This document shows positions 1 through 10,862 of a stretch of 64,000 nucleotides of DNA, piece by piece. How positions within the stretch are numbered: the first letter of the stretch is position 1; every line of letters starts with the position of its first letter. Made by a program: the position numbers and the translations under genes. This DNA comes from Liolophura sinensis (lineage: Eukaryota; Mollusca; Polyplacophora; Chitonida; Chitonidae): assembly GCF_032854445.1 (NCBI RefSeq), contig NC_088304.1, positions 35,823,551 to 35,887,550 of the forward strand, written 5' to 3'. Under the pieces are notes generated by a model. The model was given only the letters and a program-made list of their open reading frames with translations. It was not told the DNA's origin and did not search any database.

Positions 1-164
1 TTATAGATATCGTTAAACCCAAAATGCTAATACCAGTAAACAATACCTAATAGAAAATTGTCCAGCTTTATTTCTAGGTAGATAACATTTCCAGTTTTAT
101 CAGGCCTCCCGTTACTGGATTTATCATTGTAATGTACTTAAAGAACACCCTTGGTTTACCCTTG

Positions 165-176
165 GCCTATATACTT
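165..176 (+). promoter_or_regulatory. Possible TATA box of the cysteine-module gene
   Basis: A TATATA-containing stretch lies about 130 bases upstream of the proposed ATG at 304, which is a plausible distance for a short 5' UTR. This is inferred from position only. AT-rich DNA makes such matches common, and an upstream non-coding exon cannot be excluded. Confidence 0.25.
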
Positions 177-303
177 TTGCTGCTTTATCGCTGTTGCCTA
201 CATAGACATTCTTATCAGACACGTGTTATTTCAGCTCTCTTTAATAAAGCCGCCTGCAATTCCTTTTGCTGGTTTTTGCGTCTTCATACACAAGAACGGC
301 GCC

Positions 304-3300
304 ATGTTGTGGAACGGTCTTGGATTTGTGTTGTTATTGAGCGCTGTCGGTGAGTTATTCTGTTGGCGCATTCTATTAATGTTATAATGCTACAATGTAC
401 AGTAACTGTATATGTGTCGTACTGAAATGATGGGTTCCCAGAACAAAAGAAAACTATGAGCAGATAGAATTTCTATGAAGGCACCATCCTTGGAAAGGCA
501 AGCTGGTCACCTTTATAAAGCTCCTTTTTCATCTTGTGTGGTGTGTCGCAGCGATTTTGCCCATAGGGACAGGTCGAGAGCAAAAACGAGAACCATTTCA
601 CTAAAATTGCGTTCCCCTTTATACAAGTTTGGACATTGTTGGAACAATGATATCTGTCGCCACTGATTCTCGACATTACATATTGCTACCCTGCTAGAGA
701 GCATGTAATTTCTAACTATTTAAGCATGTACACCAACAGTTAGAAAAAAATTTAACCGTGGTAAATTGACACGAGGCCGTATTTCACCGGTTACGTGTGA
801 CCAGTTACCATGTATCACACTGTTGTTGTTGCTCCGGTCAATGTTACTCTCCCCATGCTCTACTTCTTTAATATATGTTAGGTGTGGCCCAGTAACTTAT
901 GCTTTATTAACATTGTTGTACATTTTACAGATGTAGTAGGGGCGTGCACCACTAGTTGGCAGTGCACCGTCATAATGCACTGTGGAATTGGGATAGGCGA
1001 GTGTTGGAAAGGACAGTGTCGGTGTCCACCCGTGAAGCGGTCAGAGGTCGAAGGTAAAATCAGATTTTCTTTTTATCTTATTTCTTACACGGCAGTGTTA
1101 TTTACAGATCCTACACATTGAAAGAAATGGTCTTGGAAAGATAACAATAATAATATGGTATGATAACCATAATTCTGGGCCTATAAATGATGTATGCCCT
1201 GATTAAATTCAAATCAAATGTAATAAAGATAAACCCGAATAAACAGTTCCATTAATGGTCAAATGACTGTGAATGACAACTTATGTTACTAGGTTTGGTC
1301 ATTACCATTACAGATCATTAATGGTCAAATGACTGTGAATGACAACTTATGTTACTAGGTTTGGTCATTACCATTACAGACCATTAATGGTCAAATGACT
1401 GTGAATGACAACTTATGTTACTAGGTTTGGTCATTACCATTACAGATCATTAATGGTCAAATGACTGTGAATGACAACTTATGTTACTAGGTTTGGTCAT
1501 TACCATTACAGATCACAAATGTTGACTGTCCCGCGTTGTTTAATTCAGCCAGAGAGAATTTTGATAATAAATATAAACGTCAGAGAAACTGTTTATGTAC
1601 AAATACATTAGATGTGTGCAACCATTAATAAAAAACATTTTGTGTAATCTTATATAGGTTGTTTAATCTATCATGTTTATCATCACAGTTGTTCACTGCC
1701 ATGTACTTCTTGTGTCACCGCTTTGGTGGATTAATGGTTAGAACATCCGCCTCGAAGTCGGGAGAGCTCAGGTTCAAATTCGCATCGGGCACTAAAAATT
1801 TCCAAAAAATTGTAGTTGCTGTTGCCTCGTTTGGCACTCAGCAAAACACATGACTGGTTGGCCCGGTGTCAGAATAATGTGACTGGGTGGGATGTCATGT
1901 CTGGTGTCTTTTGGCCAGATACTTCAATGACGGCAGAACTTTACTGGCATAGACCTGCTCCGTGACAAAAAGACACAATGTATGTACACACACACCTAAT
2001 GACTCCATATGACGCCAAATCACTGAAAAATTGTTAACTACAACATTAATATAACGACGAAGGATTCCTTAGAGTGCATGCAAGGTGTAAGGCGCCCCCT
2101 TTTTGCAGGACGGATTTCCACCGCTCCTTTATCCAGTGCTGTTTTACCCCCACCCCTATCCCCACCACCACCCGAGCCATTATACTGATACGGGTCAACC
2201 TGTCGTTGAACTATCCCTTTCGAGAAGTTACATGATGTCTCAAACATATCATTTTTCTGCAGTCCAAGAAGGTTTCGTGCAGGCATTACTTGTACAAATG
2301 AGGAGGGACAATTCTGAAAATATTGGACGAAGAGCCAAATTGCTCCTTAAAATGGATAAATCACACGTAAATTGAGAATATCGATGTCAGTGTTATCTTG
2401 TACATAAAACTTGAGATTTATGTTTTCTAATTCACAGAGAAAAGATTCCTGTCTTCCTGTAAAAACGATTTTGAATGTTCGGCTCTCATGGCCTGCTTAG
2501 TTGGTCGACCTGTGTGTAGAAATGGCGGTTGTGCCTGCTCGTCGGGTCTTATCAATCTCCCAGCTGAAATTCAAGGTAAACATCTCTACTGCGGGAAACA
2601 GCATTCGCCTCCGTTGTCTCCTTTCATCATATTGTTCCCAAATATTTTCATTTCTGCGGCCAACAGTGCTTTTTCAAATCTCCAAATCGTTGATCATTGT
2701 GGTCAACAGTGTTCTCTCTTTGTTGTTGTCTCCCTAGACCTGGTTGGCTAAGACGGTTAAAGGGCTAGTTAGCAACGACAAATAAGTCGAGATTGCATGT
2801 TTGATTCTATAGCTTCCGCTGCTTCTACTTTTAGCAAGGAGGCTTTGGGTGGTTTAATCCGGGCCTACAGGTTTCTTGTACCAACGAATCTGATATAAAA
2901 GTATAAAATGAAAAAAATCAAATCTAGAATCAATCAATAAATCAATATAAAATACTTAGAATAGTTAATTATGGTTACTTGGTTAAAATATGCAGATGAT
3001 CACAAAGTTTAATGTCGGTTCATTTTGGGTTGAGGAAAGAACACTGCGTTTCATAACTGCAAATATTTCAGTAAGAGCAAGCCTTTGCATAGGATATTCA
3101 AACTTATAATGCATAGAAAGTAAACGATAAAAAAATACACCAGCAGTTGAATGTATGTTCTTCAGTGACATATTTGATGAATGAGTCGACACCACTCGAA
3201 AGGTGGACACTATCCTAAATTGGTCTCATTTCGTCTATACAGATAAAAATCAAATCTGACAGTTTCTTGTAAAATGTAAGCAGCCAAGAGCCCTAAATAT

Positions 3301-6073
3301 TTATATATTTTGGTTTGTAGAGCGCAGATTCCTGCCTTCGTGTCAAAACGACTTGGAGTGTTTGTCTTCCATGACTTGCTTTGTCGGTCGACCAGTATGC
3401 AGCAATGGGGGCTGTGCTTGCTCTTCTGGTCTGATTAGTCAACCAATCAAAAGAAAAGGTAAACCCTCTCTAGAACCGGAAGCAGTTAACTGTTGCCTCC
3501 GCGGTATCTCGTTCCATTGTTGTTTTTATATCAATTGTATCTTGATGTATTTGTTTGTGTATCTTCTTTCCATTCAGAATTATTCTTAGATGCTCTCTCG
3601 TCAAGAATTACTAGGCAAACAGTTTGGGTGGTGATGGTGTTAAGTAGTTGGATTGCAATTAATGTTGCTTTATCTAGCCACAGCTCATACTGGCTTCCTC
3701 TTCAGCCGATGTAGGAGGGTCTTGCAACCACTTGCTGATAGTCGCCCGTTTCCTCCCACCATAATGCTGGCCGCCGTCGTATAAGTGAAATATTCTTAAG
3801 TACTGTGTAAAACACCGATCAAAGTCGTATGCTGCCTTGCTTACAATTTGTGGATTAGATTTTGGGTTTGTTTAAATATATGTGTGCTTTTCACATGCAC
3901 ACTTGTTAAATTATAGGGCGTCGAATCCACAGAGCTATTTCTGACTTACATGCAAGTCAAACTTTGAAGCACAATTTTATCTCCTGATAAATTTATCAGA
4001 ATGTCAACATACGGAACCAAAAAAAAAATACTCTGATGAAATTTTAATTTTGTCTTAAGTCAGAAAATTGCTTTTGGAATCGACCCGTGACCTGTAAGCA
4101 CAGGATACTTCCCGTTCTATCTATATTAAAGATAAGATCCCGACAACCGTACTACTTAGAAAATAATTCCAGTCCCTTATCGTACAGTTGCGATTTAAAG
4201 AGTAAAATAGCCGTCGTTTACATATTTTGAGTTCCACATTATATGTTCTTATGGCGTTCCGTGTGGTTTTGATATACGAACAGATTATTTTGCTTAAATG
4301 TTGTTCACCACCACAGTGTATATGTATCACTTTTAAGAAGCCTGACAGTAATACGGGTGAAAATGCAAATGCCAAGATTATACCTACGTACCAGTTACTG
4401 ACGAACTTCCTCACCCTGTGACATATCGATTTGCATATAGTAAGGGCTGAGGCCAGCCGTCCTCAGTGAAAGACAAGACGGTTTATACAGTATAGTTTCA
4501 CTGTAACTGAGTTCCCCAAGGCCAAAAAAAACAATTAGAGCCTGCAAATCAGCAAGTTCTCTGTCCAAAGATGACATTGAGCCCGTGCTGTGTTTGCCTC
4601 GTAGAAGTTTTATGGGCGCGCGCACCTAACTCGGTGAGTCACTTCAGGAAGTATCTACAATGCGATAAACTCAGATAGAGTTAAACCAACTAACGATAAT
4701 ACTCTTGTATTATTTTTTACTTCGAATTTATTTTAGAACCCCGTGCAATGTGTCACACGGACGTGGAATGTTCCATCAGAATGCTGTGTTTCGTTGGCTC
4801 TGCAAAGTGTACAAACGGCGTCTGTGCTTGCCCTGGATTAAAGAGGTCTGAAAACAAAGGTATATAAAAGATTGCAATGCAAACGATTATTATAATATCG
4901 GCAGTTATAATCATTGGTCGCGTTAGATGTCGCACTGTGCAAAATATTGAAATTGTGAAACAGTATTTTTCTTAGATAATAATAGATAGTAGATAATACA
5001 GATGTGTTATGCTGTAGTGAAATATTTTATGTTGTAGTGAAATGTGTTATGTTTTGGAGAAATGTGTTACGTTACAGTGGAATATGTTATGTTGTAGTGA
5101 AATGTGTTATGTGGTAGTGAAATAAGTTACGTTGTAGTGGAATATGTTATGTTATAGTGAAATGTGTTATGTTGTAGTGAAACAAGTTACGTTGTAGTGA
5201 AATAAGTTATGTTGTAGTGAAATGTGTTATGTTGTAGAGAACTATGTTATGTTATAGAGAAACGCTCTTGTGGCAGCAGTTTTGAGTGCATGTTGAGGAC
5301 GGACTGTTTCCTTGGACAAGCCCGTTGCGATAATGGAGTCTGTTCGTGTTCAAAGATCCCTGTGATGGAAATGGGGGCACCCCTGAGGGTAAGTATACAG
5401 TACAAGCTCCTGTCTGGGAATTCATTTTCTTGAAGGTTAGATTTGCATGAATAGCTTCCTGTTTCTGTTCTCTGTTATGTCGGAGAAATCTCTCGTTAAG
5501 TGGCGGGATTTTGAATTGCATGAACTTTAATGTTACTTGTCTTCGAGAGAAAAGCAGACCAGAAACGGCGAAATTTCCATTATAAATTATAAGATATTTG
5601 GGGCAAAACCAACGCTATTTCCTTGCGGTTAAACATAGGTGCATGGAGTTAACCGTTGTTTCTATTTTGCAAGTCCCTTAAGCCTTTTGTTAGAAAACTA
5701 TGGGTCATGTTGAAAAAGAAATACACAGAGAATGTTTTGCCTGCCAAGTACATAATACACATAAGACTACAGCACTGAGATTAAAACCAGAGCTGTGGGG
5801 ACAGTGCTATTATTGGCAAATGGTAACTTACCAATGAAGTACACAGTTGACTGCATCACCGGTGTCTTCTTACACTCGCATAATCCTCCAGTTCTAATTG
5901 CAGCACAAATCGCTAAACACCCTGTATGCTGTGATGCTTTTTCTTTCTTGCAGAGTAACGGGAGATTACTGTTACAAAAAAGTATGAAGATGAATGCAAA
6001 GACACTGGTATCACCGCTTGTTGGGCAATTGCACCAACCAGTGTCAAACTATGGACTCGTACATTGGCCATAA
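304..6073 (+). CDS. Secreted multi-module cysteine-rich protein, spliced, 7 exons (novel family candidate)
   Basis: Proposed exons are 304-349, 931-1053, 2438-2575, 3321-3458, 4737-4859, 5258-5388 and 5954-6073, about 272 residues in all. Exon 1 encodes a start Met and a hydrophobic core (GFVLLLSAV), a likely signal peptide, and ends in phase 1 at a GTGAGT donor. Exons 2-5 begin and end in phase 1, so each is a symmetric module exon of 123 or 138 bases. Each of exons 2-6 holds one module with exactly the same spacing, CX5CX5CX6CX4CXC, usually with Glu before the second Cys, Gly in the third loop and an Asn-Gly before the fifth Cys. The middle modules (exons 3 and 4) are close sister copies. 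Exon 7 follows a strong pyrimidine tract and AG, and an AATAAA lies at 6089. The modules resemble short disulfide-stabilised secreted domains (EB-like, or plant nodule cysteine-rich peptides) but I recognise no named family. Role in defence, inhibition or venom is unknown. The exon 7 frame is the least certain part. Confidence 0.72.
760..870 (+). repeat. Dispersed repeat, family R1 (copy 1)
   Basis: A stretch with TTTCACCGGTTA and TCACACTGT blocks recurs at about 57880-57970 on the same strand, and reversed at about 6785-6890 and 32060-32240. It is an old interspersed repeat of unknown type. Confidence 0.5.
931..1053 (+). CDS. Cysteine module exon 1 of 5
   Basis: This exon follows a TTTTACAG acceptor and ends at G|GTAAAA. 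It is 123 bases, phase 1 to phase 1, and encodes six cysteines with CX5CX5CX6CX4CXC spacing. It is the most divergent module: Trp and Gln replace the usual acidic residue before the second Cys, and the tail is a basic PPVKRSEVE segment, similar to the KRSEN tail of the fourth module. Confidence 0.7.
1249..1515 (+). repeat. 66-bp tandem repeat, 4 nearly identical copies
   Basis: The ATTAATGGTC start recurs at 1251, 1317, 1383 and 1449, giving a 66-bp period. The copies differ at almost no positions. Each unit contains an internal inverted pair (TAATGGT and ACCATTA), so each can fold back. It lies in the first large intron of the cysteine-module gene. Confidence 0.9.
1719..2035 (+). mobile_element. 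tRNA-derived SINE, family 2
   Basis: A tRNA-like head has an A-box-like TTTGGTGGATTAATGG and a B-box-like GGTTCAAATTC. The body contains ACATGACTGGTTGGCCCGG, shared with a reversed copy at 54287-54466. The tail resembles 56430-56525. It lies in an intron of the cysteine-module gene. Confidence 0.55.
2045..2215 (-). mobile_element. SINE-like repeat, family 3 (copy 1)
   Basis: The stretch shares GACGAAGGATTCCTTAG, GGACGGATTTCC, TTTATCCAG and ACTGATACGGGTCAACC with 35830-36045. The presumed 3' end, by analogy with family tails, lies to the left, so it is read on the minus strand. Confidence 0.5.
2438..2575 (+). CDS. Cysteine module exon 2 of 5
   Basis: The acceptor is TTCACAG and the donor AAG|GTAAAC. 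The exon is 138 bases, phase 1 to phase 1. It shares RFL, the acidic-Glu-Cys step, VGRPVC and GGCACSSGLI with the next exon (3321-3458), which shows a recent exon duplication. Confidence 0.75.
3321..3458 (+). CDS. Cysteine module exon 3 of 5
   Basis: The acceptor is TTTGTAG and the donor AAG|GTAAAC. It is 138 bases and phase 1 to phase 1, the same length as the previous module exon, with the same VGRPVC and GGCACSSGLI core. The tail is basic (KRK). Confidence 0.75.
3683..3822 (+). mobile_element. SINE family 1, 3' part
   Basis: It holds the core and tail of the common family: TTTCCTCCCACCATAATGC, TGGCCGCCGTCGTATAAG, GAAATATTCTT and AAAACACC. The tRNA-like head is missing. It lies in an intron of the cysteine-module gene. 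Confidence 0.7.
4737..4859 (+). CDS. Cysteine module exon 4 of 5
   Basis: The acceptor is ATTTTAG and the donor AAG|GTATAT. It is 123 bases, phase 1 to phase 1, with six cysteines in the invariant spacing (VECSIRMLC, CTNGVCAC). The tail is GLKRSENK. Confidence 0.72.
5002..5257 (+). repeat. 18-19-bp minisatellite abutting an exon
   Basis: About 14 imperfect units of TGTTATGTTGTAGTGAAA run up to the acceptor of cysteine module exon 5. Every unit carries a TAG, so the tract offers many candidate 3' splice sites, and the exon's first bases (AGAGAAA) are themselves part of the last unit. Confidence 0.85.
5258..5388 (+). CDS. Cysteine module exon 5 of 5
   Basis: This exon carries the last six-cysteine module (FECMLRTDC, CDNGVCSC). 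It starts at a TATAG acceptor that sits inside the final unit of an 18-bp minisatellite, and ends at a strong AGG|GTAAGT donor in phase 0, unlike the phase-1 donors of the other modules. This fits a junction with a non-modular terminal exon. Confidence 0.65.
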
Positions 6074-6095
6074 CACTCATGTCTGAAAAATAAAG
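5954..6095 (+). CDS. Probable terminal exon of the cysteine-module gene
   Basis: A strong acceptor (CTTTCTTGCAG) starts this exon. Entered in phase 0 from the previous donor, it encodes about 39 residues without cysteine and stops at 6071-6073. AATAAA is at 6089-6094. A different frame of the same exon has cysteines (GDYCYKK, then YEDECKDTG and ACW) and runs to a stop at 6091-6093, but needs another entry phase and a one-base change in an A6 run near 5980. I cannot tell which is right. Confidence 0.45.
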
Positions 6096-6109
6096 ATAAA
6101 ATGATGTGA

Positions 6110-8000
6110 ACGGTCTCTTTGCCGGAATTTCTGTATTTCCGTCTCTTTACGGTATATTTATGGACAAACTAGCAAGAAATTGAAGCGGAATTGGCCGTAC
6201 AAACGTTTAATGTTTGGATTATTTTATTACCTTACTGAAGACCAATCGTGAATAGACACTATAAAAAATCCAGCAATATTATTATCTGAAAGCGTTATTA
6301 CGTCATGCTATGCATTTTTCCCTCTGTATACAACATTTAACAAAGTTTTAATTACGGAGACTTATTGTGAACGGCTTAATATTGTTCAAAAGTGAATGTG
6401 TTTTAATATATTCTTTTCACATCGCACGAGTATAGATTGTGATCATCAATCTCATTATTCAATATTGCACCAAATGTGTTCCATTCGGTTGTACACCTAA
6501 AGACTGTGTAAGTTTTGTCCTACATGTCAGATATGTTATCACTAGGTCAACATAAATGAGATTTTGAAAAATGTTAATAAAGGAAACTATTTTAACAGTT
6601 TGGATTACATATACATTTATGTGTTCGGGGTGATGTAAAGGGAAAGTGACAGGCACCATCTGGTTTATCTATGAGAGCAAAACATATAAGCAAAATGTCA
6701 CAAATTAACTGGAAATCTGCCAATTGCTGAATGTCAAATTTCCATTAGAAAGGGTAGTCGAATATAGAATGTAAAAAGGCTATGGCACAGAGAGTAAGAC
6801 CCGATCATCGACGACAGTATGAGAGCTGACCACAGGCAACCGGTGAAATAAGGCCTGGTGTCAATTTACTTCATTTAGGGTTAGTTCTTTTACTGCTCAT
6901 GCAAATGCTGAAGTATTATTAAATTAGCCCCATGACTTAAGAAGTATGCGGGGATGTTAATTGTAATATGTGTAATACGTCACGTTTCTCAAGTTACTCA
7001 AAAAGCTGTGCTGTCGTCACATTCAATGCAGAAATACATTAAAACAATGCAAAGGGGCAGGCGACGGAGATGGTAATCCACCAAATATTCATTACAGCGC
7101 ATGCGTGGTTCCCTACGTTCGTTTTACATCACTGACAGGATTAGGCTGGTTTGATAGTTGGAGCCAGCACTAGCTCGTGACCTTGCTTAGGCTTGGCCTC
7201 ACCACTGCATGTGTCCTCGCGCGGAACTATTTAATCAACATCCATAAATAAACTGTTTCAGGTGATGGTTAGAATCATGTTGTGCATACTTCTGACAGAG
7301 AGACAGATTGCCTGTAAGGTATTGTAAAACAGAATGAAGTTTCTGTGCTTCATGACATTACTTCCTGCCTCATCAGTGACTCCAGTGACCTCGGCGTTGT
7401 TCAAGATTTTTGTACAAAATTTTCTATTCGTGGCAGTGGTGTAAAGCTTATGCAGAGAGCGACGCATGCGCTGTAAGGAGTATGATTCCACCAGCAGAAG
7501 CCTTGTATACGCAGAAATACAAAACAAAATACTACTGCACAGACAGTAAAACCAGAAAAGTAGCAACAGTATGGCACACGTATCAGATGGAACACAACTT
7601 CTTGGTAGTGTATCTCAGATATCTTGTTGTCTCTCACACACCAGTGAACACTGTCATTTTACAGAGAAAAATGCTGGAAATTTTGAGACCAGTTCTTTTC
7701 ATTGTGGATTTACAAGATGTGCTGTTTCATATTTACACCCAAAATAGTAGTATATTAATATATATACCATTCCAAATAATCAGTTAACTCTATTGCAGAT
7801 TAATAAAATCTACATATCAACCGAGAAAACCAGTGTACATTTACAGAAAAGTGCACTGTAAACAGTCAAACTGCTACAGTTTAACAGTGCTTCAGGCTGT
7901 AAATTTGCATTCAGTTCTTACAGTGTAGATTGCATCGTACAGAAAATGTTATAATGACATTAAACTATCCAAGGCTGTCAAGAACAGCATAGTTTATTCA
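6110..8000. other. Intergenic stretch, no gene supported
   Basis: Apart from a reversed copy of repeat family R1 near 6785-6890, I see no convincing exon. An open frame at 7410-7787 (+) and overlapping minus frames have no recognisable motif and no clear splice context. Confidence 0.5.
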
Positions 8001-8004
8001 TTTC

Positions 8005-8095
8005 CTGGGCCCGGTTTCTTCCCACCATAATGCTGGCCGCGGTCGTATAAGTGAAATATTCTTGAGGACGGCATAAAACACCAATCCAAAAAAAA
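8005..8095 (+). mobile_element. SINE family 1, 3' end
   Basis: The piece holds TTCCCACCATAATGC, TGGCCGCGGTCGTATAAG, GAAATATTCTTGAG and AAAACACCAATC, followed by an A-rich tail. Confidence 0.7.
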
Positions 8096-9975
8096 AAATA
8101 AAAAGTAAAAATCAATAACAAAATCAATCAATAAATCAATAAATAACTAAATAAATAAATTAAATCAAGTAAATTTATTGGTGTTTTACGACATACTCAT
8201 GAATATAGTAAAATACAAAATACACAACACTAAGTGTTCATGTAAATGCTTGTATAGTAACAATAACAATTCCCTCTGGAATCGTGGCTTAAGCAGAATT
8301 AGGTAAACAGGACTAAATGTTTGTTTATGCAGTCATACCACTGTAAGCAGAAACGACGTACAGCAGTAATATATTAGCATGAAAGGACCCCTTTGCAACA
8401 AGATAGGAAATCGTCCCACTTCAGCGCAGCCGCGAGGCCCTTTTCTCTTGGGGTTAAACAAGTAAAACTTACTTACTACTGAAGAACATGTGTGTGTGAA
8501 AAATTGAAGTGATGCAATTTAGACTTATTGTTTATCAAAAGACAAACGTAAGGTCAAAAGCAGATTTTGTTAGCTTAGAGGAGACGAAAACATAAAAAAA
8601 AATGATGCCAAAATCAAATGAAAGAGCGTAAAAACTTACTTGCAAATATAATCTTTAATATTTTGTTGGATGTATTTTTTTCAAGAGAAAAAGGTAATTA
8701 AAAATATTTTTGTAATGGGCAACAACTTTTGGTATTTATCGTTATTACCGCCTTTTAACAGGTTGAACGAGGGAAGCGCCAATGCGTATTGGCCATGGTA
8801 TGTTTGGAACTGATGTACAACACAGCATTAAACGATCTGGTATGGTGAGGGGTGGGGGGTGGGGTCGAGGATCGGCCCCAGTACAAAACTGTACATACCA
8901 AGAAGAAAAAGTGACTGTGGCTGCGAGTGACAGCTGCTACCACACTCGTAAGGACACTTCTTTTTTCGGTTCTGTTTTACTCATATATTTCTGTTATACG
9001 ACAAGTATTCGATTTATGAAGTCCCATACGTGCACTGAAACATAGTAGCTTGCTTCAATCACACTGAAATGTCGTTTTTAATACGCTGTAGAGTGGGGAA
9101 AATCGCTGCATCTCAAATGTAAATTTCTGAAAAACTTTCTTAAGCACGCAATCAGTTAAATCAATATGTAACAAATGTAACATTCAGCGGTATACTTCCA
9201 GCACACATAGTAAGTTAATGTCAATGATAACTAGAGAACCACATATGCTCTCCACAAGGATCCACCTATGATTTCGATATAGTTGCCACATATTACGTAA
9301 TATCACAGGTTACCCATTGTAATTCATTATAACATTTATTAAATTCAACGTGGCCTATATCTTTACGCCCACAAATGTATGTTTTCAAAGAAAAAGACAA
9401 CCACAAAGACTCGAGCTCTTCCTGTGGGTGCAACCTGTTCCCACAGTGATTGCACTAGTCCAGTGTACTATGAAGGATGCCTGATAGGCCATGAGAAAAA
9501 TTCGGATTTTAAAATTGCCAAAATATGACAAAACTAACCACATTATAAAGTTTATGTTTTACATATGAAGACAAACCTTAACCAAAATCGAAGCATTGAA
9601 AGCCAGTAGAAATATACACATCAAAGTTCAGTAAAGATAGTTTTCTAGTTAACGTTGATCTTTACACTGTAAATTAAAAGTACAGTGCCTCACTTGAACG
9701 AAAAGTTGGCGTTTTTGATCGGGGTTACAGTTTTGTGGGGTTATGACTAAGCAAATACCTCCTTAGCGGCCATATACATTTTATGAGTGCTTTGATCAAG
9801 TTTCATATTTCTTACTTGGCAATTTACAGAATTGTACTTGGGTTGTGAAATTTGCACTTTCTTACCGTACCTCTCTGGGACGGATTCTCCATCCTTTTAG
9901 TAGAGACCAAAACGCCATGTGTTTTTGTCTGCCAGCGCACAATCGATACTACAACCTGGTTAATGTAAACAATGT

Positions 9976-10362
9976 ATGAATGGTCACCCAGTCACTAGCC
10001 TGTCTACATCACGTCATGTACTAGTTCACAATAACAATGCCAACGTACATCTGCATGTACCATGTGTTCCTTCGTTCGTTTATAACCCTCAGACCACTCA
10101 GGGTGGTACAGGAGGTACAGCATTTTACATATTTACACAATGTATGGCGTCTATACATATACTTACAATTGCAACATTTGTACCAGAACAACAAGTACTT
10201 TGTGTTAGATGTCCTGCTGAGTTAGCTACATTATTTCACCATGGAAAGGTAGACAGACACTGTCCCAGCACAGTTTATCTTAACTACATACAGCTTACAT
10301 TACCTTTGATTAACAATGGTACTTTTACCTTGGATTCTTACCTGGCATTTGATTTATCTTAA
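9976..10362 (+). other. Open frame in the duplicated segment, coding status unclear
   Basis: A 128-codon open frame has a shorter counterpart at 20734-21060 in copy B. The two translations differ at many residues over the shared part, and the C-terminal parts diverge by frameshift or indel. No domain is recognised. It is probably a chance frame in a repeated segment. Confidence 0.2.
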
Positions 10363-10862
10363 TTAAAAATGGTAGCACCCACGGTTTACCTAAATTTTTC
10401 CCTCTAGGCTGGAAAGTTCACTCTTGACGTCATTATTGAAAATTTCCAAACGCCGAGGGACATATACATAATACAGAGGGATGGTTTCGAGATATTGGAG
10501 ATATTTAAAGATGCTTCCGGTATCCTTGATGTGTACCCTAAGGATAGTGACAGAACTTAAGAGTTGCACTCCGTGGTGAACCCACTGTTCCGGAATCATG
10601 GTGCCTTTGTCCGCTTTCGTGGTTTGCTTATACAGTCGTTCTCGGACAACTTCATCAGTCTTGAGCTTTGTGGGCGTGCAGCGGGCATTATCGAAGCGAA
10701 AGAGTTAAACAGTTTCGAATATAGCAAAAATCTGCTTAGTTAAAACCTGTGATACATTTGCATTCTGACTGGTGTACTGATTTCTGCACTTGAGCTTGTT
10801 TGCACTGGAGAACAAATAAACGTTTGAGCGCAACGGATCAACTCCTAATACTGTAATACAGG

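Noticed and set aside
1249-1515. CRISPR-like array from regularly spaced repeats
   Set aside because: The units are head-to-tail copies of 66 bp with no unique spacers, in eukaryotic intron DNA.
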